Shown: in pieces, positions 58,762-64,000 of the stretch
Numbering within the stretch: the first letter of the stretch is position 1
How the letters are laid out: each line of letters starts with the position of its first letter
NCBI RefSeq assembly: GCF_010093815.1
Contig: NW_022985563.1
Location: 251,446-315,445 of the forward strand
Length of the DNA: 64,000 bases
Reading direction: 5' to 3'
Source of the DNA: Pseudovirgaria hyperparasitica
Taxonomy: Eukaryota > Ascomycota > Dothideomycetes > Acrospermales > Acrospermaceae
Made by a program: the position numbers and the translations under genes
The notes under the pieces: generated by a model
The model's input: only the letters and a program-made list of their open reading frames with translations
What the model was told of the DNA's origin: nothing
Databases searched by the model: none

Positions 58762-59580
58762 ATGCACTCTACTCTAGTCCGCGGACAGAATGTCTTCGGC
58801 TTCTTCACGACCGTCGCATTCTGCGTCGCCGGCATCATCGCCGCATCCGTCTTCCTGATCCCCCAAGCCCCCTCCGCCAGCCTCCAGCTGCGCAACGTGC
58901 AAGTGTATGCCCTCCACGAAACCACTCTCCAACCTCGAAGTTTCCGTCACTTGCTAACACCCAATCACAGCGTCAAGGGCCGCCCGCACTACTACTCGCC
59001 CAAGCGCGAAGAATACGCACACATCAAATTCGACCTCGACGCCGACCTCACCACGCTCTTCAACTGGAACACAAAGCAAGTCTTCCTGTACATCACCGCG
59101 ACCTACCCGTCCCTCCGCGCGTCCGAGCCCGCCTCCTCGGCCATAATATGGGACGCCATCATCCCGTCCTCGTCCGCGCCCTGGCACACAAACCACTACA
59201 TCCACCCCGTCGCCCCGTCCGACAAATCTGCCACCACAAAGGGCAAGAAGAATAGTAGCAAGAGCAAGAAGGCGGCTAAAAAGAGCGCGTACCCGGCTGG
59301 CGAGCTGCATCTGAAGAATCAGCGCCCGAAATATCAGATTACGGATTATGCAGGCCGGATTGCGAATCGTACTGATGCGGTGTTGGAGTTGCACTATAAT
59401 GTGCAGCCGTGGGTGGGCTTGTTGTTGTGGGATCGCCGGAGCGACATTGCGATGTGGAAGGGTTTGGAGGGCGGGCGCAGCGAGCTGTTTAACTTCCCGG
59501 GCTTGAAGGGTGCGGCGGCGAAGAAGGAGGATTTGAAGACGGAGAAGGGCGCCGAGGGGCATCGGTTGATGGCTGGGTAG
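58762..59580 (+). CDS. spc3: signal peptidase complex subunit 3 (Spc3/SPC22-23)
   Basis: Two exons (58762-58904, 58971-59580) with a 66-nt intron (GTATGC donor, TGCTAAC branch, CACAG acceptor) encode 250 residues. The N-terminus has a single signal-anchor helix (FFTTVAFCVAGIIAASVFLI). The luminal domain opens with LQLRNVQVVKGRPHYYSPKR across the splice junction and EYAHIKFDLDADLTTLFNWN, both hallmarks of Spc3. The core ends with LELHYNVQPWVGLLLW. A Lys/Ser-rich insert (KGKKNSSKSKKAAKKSAYPA) sits in mid-domain, and an extra charged C-terminus makes it longer than the yeast protein (184 residues). Spc3 is essential for ER signal peptide cleavage. If the intron were retained the frame would stay open. 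Confidence 0.93.
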   Translation: MHSTLVRGQNVFGFFTTVAFCVAGIIAASVFLIPQAPSASLQLRNVQVYALHETTLQPRSFRHLLTPNHSVKGRPHYYSPKREEYAHIKFDLDADLTTLFNWNTKQVFLYITATYPSLRASEPASSAIIWDAIIPSSSAPWHTNHYIHPVAPSDKSATTKGKKNSSKSKKAAKKSAYPAGELHLKNQRPKYQITDYAGRIANRTDAVLELHYNVQPWVGLLLWDRRSDIAMWKGLEGGRSELFNFPGLKGAAAKKEDLKTEKGAEGHRLMAG

Positions 59581-59735
59581 GCGATTTTCTGGGCCGAGCT
59601 GTGCAAAAAAAACATGAAAGGGGGTTCACGGGATTAGGACACTTTAGGACACTTTGCATATAGTAGAACCTGTGCAAACAAACAAGCAAGACAGACGCCT
59701 GTGACTGGTCGTCCGAACACCACTCACTCCCCGTA

Positions 59736-62700
59736 TTAAAACACATATCGCTCCGCTTCCTCCTTCTTCACCAGCGCAACCTGTCTCGCGCGAATCTCCT
59801 TGATGAACCCCGTCTCCTTATCCGTCAGCTGCAGTCCCGTCTTCACTTTCGCAGCCAGCTGGTCAATCACGCCCTGCACCACCATTGCACTTGCTCGTCC
59901 TCCATAATCACTCGCTTCGGTAAGACTCGCTTCAACAACATGATCTGATGATATAGAAGATCTCTCGTCGTCGATGGACATGTCACTGTCTTGGTCTTCG
60001 TCGTCTCTGCTTGACTTGATGTTCTTGTCTGTCGAACCTATGTTCTTGGCGGGTATATCCCCTTCTGCATTTCGCTCGCGATCCCCCTTTCCATTCTCTT
60101 CCTCATCACTCTCATCATCATCATCATCGTCGTCATCCACCTCCTCCCGCGCCCTAGCCATCCTCTTCGCCAACACCACCTTCTCCGCAGCCCTAAGCCG
60201 TTCCACATACACATCAACGCGATCCACCTCCTCGGGCCCCAGCACCGCACCCGCATCCACACGATCACGGAAGAACTTCAACACATCACCCCTCAGAACC
60301 AGAATCTTCTCCTCATCCGCGAGGGCATCAAAGTCCGCATGAGCCAGCAACTTGCCCCTGACGCGATCACACGCCAGGGCACGGAAGTCATCCCATTCAG
60401 CTGGTGTAACGAGTTCGTTTGCGTGGAGTTTGAGCTTGATATTTGCTGCGGCTAAGAAGAAGCGGATCGTGGGGTGGAGGCATTGGTCTGAGGGGACGGC
60501 GTGGGTGAGATGGGCTGTTGCGGCGCTAACGAGGTGGAGTTTGGTGGGGCTGTCGAGGGGGTGGTTTGCGGTGTCTTTGAGGATGAAGTTCATTGTGATG
60601 GTACTCTGTTCGACGGCCGAGAGGGGCGGGTCGGTGGGCTGGCCGGAGACGGCGAGGTGGAGGCGGCGTTCGGTGAGGATGTCTTGTTTGAAGGCTGCTG
60701 CGGCCGGGCTGAGGGGCTGTGTGGTGCCTGCTTTGGCCTGGAGCTCGGTGATGGCGGCTTCGCGGTGCTTGGTTTCGGCGCGGGCTAAGATGATTTTTTG
60801 GTGCGCGGTTAGGGGGATACCGTGAGCGAGGGCGGCGAATGTGGCGGGGATGGTGTCTTGTCTGGCCTGGCGCTCGAGCTTGCGCGCGTGGACAATTTTG
60901 GCGGTTCTGTTCTCGTCCCAGGCGGTTTCAACGGCGTTGAGGTGTGCGCCGATGCGCTTCTTATGGGAGACGTGCTTGGCCATTACTCTATCGACGGGCA
61001 TATCGACCGGGCGGCCGTGATTATCCATGTAGCCATAGAGGATCATGTCGAGGTAGCGCTTATGGATATCCAACTCTCGCCGGATACCCTCGCGCATGAT
61101 GAGCGTGTCGGGCCTCCACAGGCGCATATTACCCAGCATCCAGCCCTCGCGAGACAGATGGCCGATGAATTGCGCGGGCACGCCCCAAACAGGCCCAAAG
61201 ACTGGCACCTCGGGCTCGTAGCGCGTCATGATCCACAGCTTGAGCATCTTGGTGTCGTTCAGCTTGACCTTGCCGCTGAGGATCTTGTAGAGCGGTGTGA
61301 GGGAGCGCTGGTGCAGGAGCAGCTTACGCAGTGTCAACTCTCCCTCGCTATCGACGGGGTCGTTGAAGCGCATGTCGAGCTTCATGAAGAAGTACGTGGC
61401 CAGGATCAGATCCTCGTCGCTCCAGCGACGCTTGTCGAGCAGCGTCATCATGCGCCACTTGTTGTACGGGTACTCGAGCAAGTGCCAGATCTTGAGGATT
61501 GTGGTGTCGGACTGTGGGGGCAGGAGGTGGTCTTCAAGTTGCAGCCACATGATAATCTTCTGGACGACACCATGGCGATAGTTGAGCATGCCGAGATAGC
61601 GGAGAGACGGCACGTCGCGGACTTGGCCTGGGAATTGGATGCTGCGTTTGTTCAGGGGATCTTTCATGCTCAGACGGGCGTAGTATTGCCAGGGCATGAT
61701 ATCAGCCGCGTGGCCGTAGTTTGCGTAGGCATTGGTGAGGATATAGGTCCTCATGTGAGAGTCGATCAAGTAGTTGAAGTACCTGGACATGGAGTAGAGA
61801 TTTACAAAGGACTTGTAGTCAAGGAAGGTGACGAAGATGAGGAAGACGGCCGGGTCGTGCATGACTGCATCGAAGAGGTTAAATGCGGAGGGCCGTTTTT
61901 CGGCAGGGCAGAGTTGGACGTGCTCATCTTCCTCGTCCATGACTTCGCGGCCTGGATCGAATATGGGCTCATGCTGGTCTGCATGTTTTGTGCGTTTCGT
62001 CATGCGACTCGTGCTTGGACTTTGCGCTCCTGCATTCTCCAACGGCTCATCATCGTCATCGGCCTCGTCAAACGTACGCTTATTGTTCTGGGGTGGGTCA
62101 CACGTTAACATTCGACTCGAACTTGCGGCTGGTTCTTCTTGTCTCCCGTTACCAGACGGACTGTTGTCATCGGTATCAGGACCATGTTCTTCAAGATCTT
62201 GCACCAAGTCGGACGTGAGCAGACGACTGGCCTCCTCTATCCGATTCTCAATTCTGCCCTCCCCATGACTCGTGCCCCCTGAGACGGTTCGGTTCGAAAT
62301 ACTGCCCGAGAAATCGCGATTATGGGCCCAGGAACTCGAGTCAGAAGGTGTACGCTGGGAATCCTTCCCCGAAGCAGAGTGAGCAGTGGTGGGATCGATT
62401 CCTGAACTTGAGATGACTCTCATGAAGTCGTTAAAAGCCCTGCGACGTAGCTCGTCCTCGGCAGCAGATCCGTTTCCCAAAGCTGCGACGTTGCCGGTGG
62501 ATGTTTTTAGCACATCAACATCCATATCGTCGTCGATGTCTGCAGCATCCCAGCTCTCGTAGTCGTTGGGGTCGGGCAATTCTTGATCTGAATCTTGATG
62601 GCCATCGGCGAGGTCGTTGTTCTGCTCAACATGGTCTTCTACTGTGGGTTGGCTGTGTTGCTGTTGTGTTCGGTTACGGTCGTGATCCTCCTCTTCTAGA

Positions 62701-62909
62701 TATTCCGCGTCGAGAAGATTAGCATCGCTAAGCTCCTGTACATTCTCGACTTCGGGTTCCAAGTGGTCAGTACTCACGAGTTCGGAAGCCTGAGTATAGG
62801 TCTGGTTGATTTGGTGGGACATAGACGTGTAAGTATTTGGCTGACCATCACTACCTTGATCTGCTTGCAAGTTGCGCGAAGGGAGTTCCCAGCTGGCTGG
62901 TTGAACCAT
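59736..62909 (-). CDS. large F-box-like protein, uncharacterised
   Basis: A single exon of 1,057 residues from ATG at 62909. The first 340 residues are acidic and disordered (YLEEEDHDRNRTQQQHSQ, WDAADIDDDMDVDV). An F-box-like helical segment lies near 345-390 (FLIFVTFLDYKSFVNLYSMS). It is followed by an ordered helical domain of about 400 residues (LRYLGMLNYRHGVVQKIIMW, YNKWRMMTLLDKRRWSDEDL, WMLGNMRLWRPDTLIMREGI), then a charged region with an Asp run (REEVDDDDDDDDESDEEENG). I recognise it only as a type of protein conserved in filamentous fungi. The F-box reading implies SCF ubiquitin ligase adaptor function but is inference. A 428-codon frame on the opposite strand is its shadow. It converges with spc3. 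Confidence 0.75.
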   Translation of the reverse strand: MVQPASWELPSRNLQADQGSDGQPNTYTSMSHQINQTYTQASELVSTDHLEPEVENVQELSDANLLDAEYLEEEDHDRNRTQQQHSQPTVEDHVEQNNDLADGHQDSDQELPDPNDYESWDAADIDDDMDVDVLKTSTGNVAALGNGSAAEDELRRRAFNDFMRVISSSGIDPTTAHSASGKDSQRTPSDSSSWAHNRDFSGSISNRTVSGGTSHGEGRIENRIEEASRLLTSDLVQDLEEHGPDTDDNSPSGNGRQEEPAASSSRMLTCDPPQNNKRTFDEADDDDEPLENAGAQSPSTSRMTKRTKHADQHEPIFDPGREVMDEEDEHVQLCPAEKRPSAFNLFDAVMHDPAVFLIFVTFLDYKSFVNLYSMSRYFNYLIDSHMRTYILTNAYANYGHAADIMPWQYYARLSMKDPLNKRSIQFPGQVRDVPSLRYLGMLNYRHGVVQKIIMWLQLEDHLLPPQSDTTILKIWHLLEYPYNKWRMMTLLDKRRWSDEDLILATYFFMKLDMRFNDPVDSEGELTLRKLLLHQRSLTPLYKILSGKVKLNDTKMLKLWIMTRYEPEVPVFGPVWGVPAQFIGHLSREGWMLGNMRLWRPDTLIMREGIRRELDIHKRYLDMILYGYMDNHGRPVDMPVDRVMAKHVSHKKRIGAHLNAVETAWDENRTAKIVHARKLERQARQDTIPATFAALAHGIPLTAHQKIILARAETKHREAAITELQAKAGTTQPLSPAAAAFKQDILTERRLHLAVSGQPTDPPLSAVEQSTITMNFILKDTANHPLDSPTKLHLVSAATAHLTHAVPSDQCLHPTIRFFLAAANIKLKLHANELVTPAEWDDFRALACDRVRGKLLAHADFDALADEEKILVLRGDVLKFFRDRVDAGAVLGPEEVDRVDVYVERLRAAEKVVLAKRMARAREEVDDDDDDDDESDEEENGKGDRERNAEGDIPAKNIGSTDKNIKSSRDDEDQDSDMSIDDERSSISSDHVVEASLTEASDYGGRASAMVVQGVIDQLAAKVKTGLQLTDKETGFIKEIRARQVALVKKEEAERYVF

Positions 62910-64000
62910 GGCTGTTGACTACTAGTATATAGGTGTGTGTCAGGCAGTGGAGTGTCGCTGTCGCGAGGTGGCTGGTTCGAAGTGCACTCCATGGCTTGTA
63001 TTTTGAGGTTGACGACGACCGAGGCGGAGACAATAGCAACAATAGCAAAGACACACAATACTAAGGAAAGTCTTGGCAGTGTTGTGTGTTGAGTTGAAAG
63101 TGAATGGACACGCGGGAAGTAGCTACCAGTCACTATCAGGTAACAGGACGGTGAGAAGGCACGGCCAGCACAGGCATTGTGACGACAAGAAGCTCCGATC
63201 ATGGTGCACTCGACCACGCATTATCACACTCGTCGCCAGCCATGCAGGAGCCAGTATTGTTGTTTAAGTGCAATAAGTGAAGCTGCTTGTAAGTCAATAG
63301 TCGCTGAGGCGTTGGAGTGCCGCTGACTAATTAAGGACGGTACGTATGGACCTCCCGGTCAAAGGACTCCGTAGAGCCCGGACAAAACAAGGTACCCATG
63401 TATTATATATGTACATAAGCAGCACAGCCACAGGAGCCACACCCCGCATCTCCAGAGCTTTCTTTTTCCTGTTGCGACCGTCTCTGGTATCTTCTATCTG
63501 GCCGGTCTGCTTGTCTGCCTGAGCGCCTGACAGCCTGACAGCCTGACAGCCTAACAGCTTGAGAGCCTGAGCACCCCATTCGGCCTCAGAGTCATTAGTG
63601 CACCAACATCCAACCATGCATCCGTCCAGCCGCTCAATTAGCAGTCGGGGATATAAAGTCTAATTGCTACAAGCGTTGAGCAGCACCATCTAATATTAAA
63701 ATTATTGTTGTTGTCATTGCGAAGCGCTTTGGTCACTCCGCTTGCTGTTTGCTGCTTGCTGGAACTGACGCGTTGGGACAGGGATGGGATTAGTGCCTGC
63801 ATTCATCCCGTCCCTCATCGTATTCCGGCGCAAATTTCGAATCGTTTGTATTGTAGAATGCATTCAGTTGTCGTGCTGGGCCGATTCGACCAGATGACGC
63901 AGCTTGTATACAAGATAGATACTGCTGCATATGTCGCGCAAGAAGTAGATTGATGCTATCAGTCACATGCCCCAGTGGCACAGCAATTCGTTCTTCCCAG
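62910..64000. other. right-hand non-coding flank
   Basis: This is the promoter side of the F-box-like gene and the window edge. Short ORFs on both strands lack support. An octamer repeat lies at 63525-63572. Confidence 0.45.
63525..63572. repeat. tandem GCCTGACA octamer, about six copies
   Basis: Three exact GCCTGACA copies are followed by three degraded ones (GCCTAACA, GCTTGAGA, GCCTGAGC). It is non-coding, and slippage is the likely origin. Confidence 0.9.

Noticed and set aside
60822-62108. 428-codon plus-strand ORF
   Set aside because: It is antisense to the F-box-like gene. That frame carries the protein-like domains, and the plus frame has implausible His/Val-rich content.
1-64000. 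tRNA, rRNA, CRISPR, transposase or virus-derived genes
   Set aside because: A scan by eye showed no T-loop consensus, repeat-spacer array, integrase or polymerase motifs. A dedicated search could still find short ones.

Overview
The window looks like nuclear DNA of a filamentous ascomycete (Pezizomycotina, possibly a Dothideomycete; the class is a guess). The genes are intron-poor. Their introns are mostly 46-70 nt with GTATGT/GTAAGT/GTGAGT-type donors and CTAAC/CTGAC-like branch sites. The best-preserved genes are standard fungal housekeeping genes: Mmc1, mitochondrial RRF, Ycg1/Cnd3, Cys12-type cysteine synthase, Aha1, Tfb1, Yme1, Crb2/Rad9, Spc3 and a p24 receptor. All coordinates below are spliced models worked out by hand from frame, donor, branch and acceptor.

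Layout. 0-15.4 kb is gene-dense: mmc1(+), mitochondrial rrf(+), a secreted phytase-esterase-like protein(-), condensin cnd3(-) divergent from cysteine synthase(+), then aha1(-) divergent from tfb1(+). 15.4-20.3 kb is gene-poor, with candidate orphan or decaying exons on both strands. 20.3-25.5 kb carries a large uncharacterised Ser/Pro-rich protein and the i-AAA protease yme1. After 2.8 kb without genes comes a GPI-anchored GH76 cell-wall mannanase(+) at 28-30 kb. 31-35 kb holds a protein kinase with an unusual catalytic loop(-), an AT-rich tract that looks RIP-mutated, and a DEDD RNA exonuclease(-). 36.9-41.6 kb is the Crb2/Rad9/53BP1-like checkpoint mediator(-). 41.6-51.3 kb is sparse: a broken gene relic, two lineage-restricted-looking proteins(+) and little else. 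51.3-52.6 kb is a secreted heme-thiolate peroxidase(+). 52.6-57.7 kb is empty apart from small open fragments. 57.7-62.9 kb is dense again: a p24 cargo receptor(-) divergent from signal peptidase subunit spc3(+), and a 1,057-residue F-box-like protein(-).

Functional themes. Three genes act in mitochondria (Mmc1, RRF, Yme1), and the cysteine synthase has a presequence-like N-terminus. Three maintain chromosomes or act in transcription and repair (Cnd3, Tfb1, Crb2). Two early secretory genes share a 250-bp promoter (p24, Spc3). Three secreted or wall proteins depend on that pathway (phytase-esterase-like, GH76, peroxidase). There are no operons. I saw no tRNA, rRNA, CRISPR array, or recognisable transposon or virus-derived gene. 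The most unusual material lies in the sparse regions: spliced orphan candidates at 16.8-17.3 and 18.2-19.9 kb, a 204-codon alternate-frame ORF with a membrane segment inside the 20.3-kb gene, and the RIP-like tract beside the kinase.
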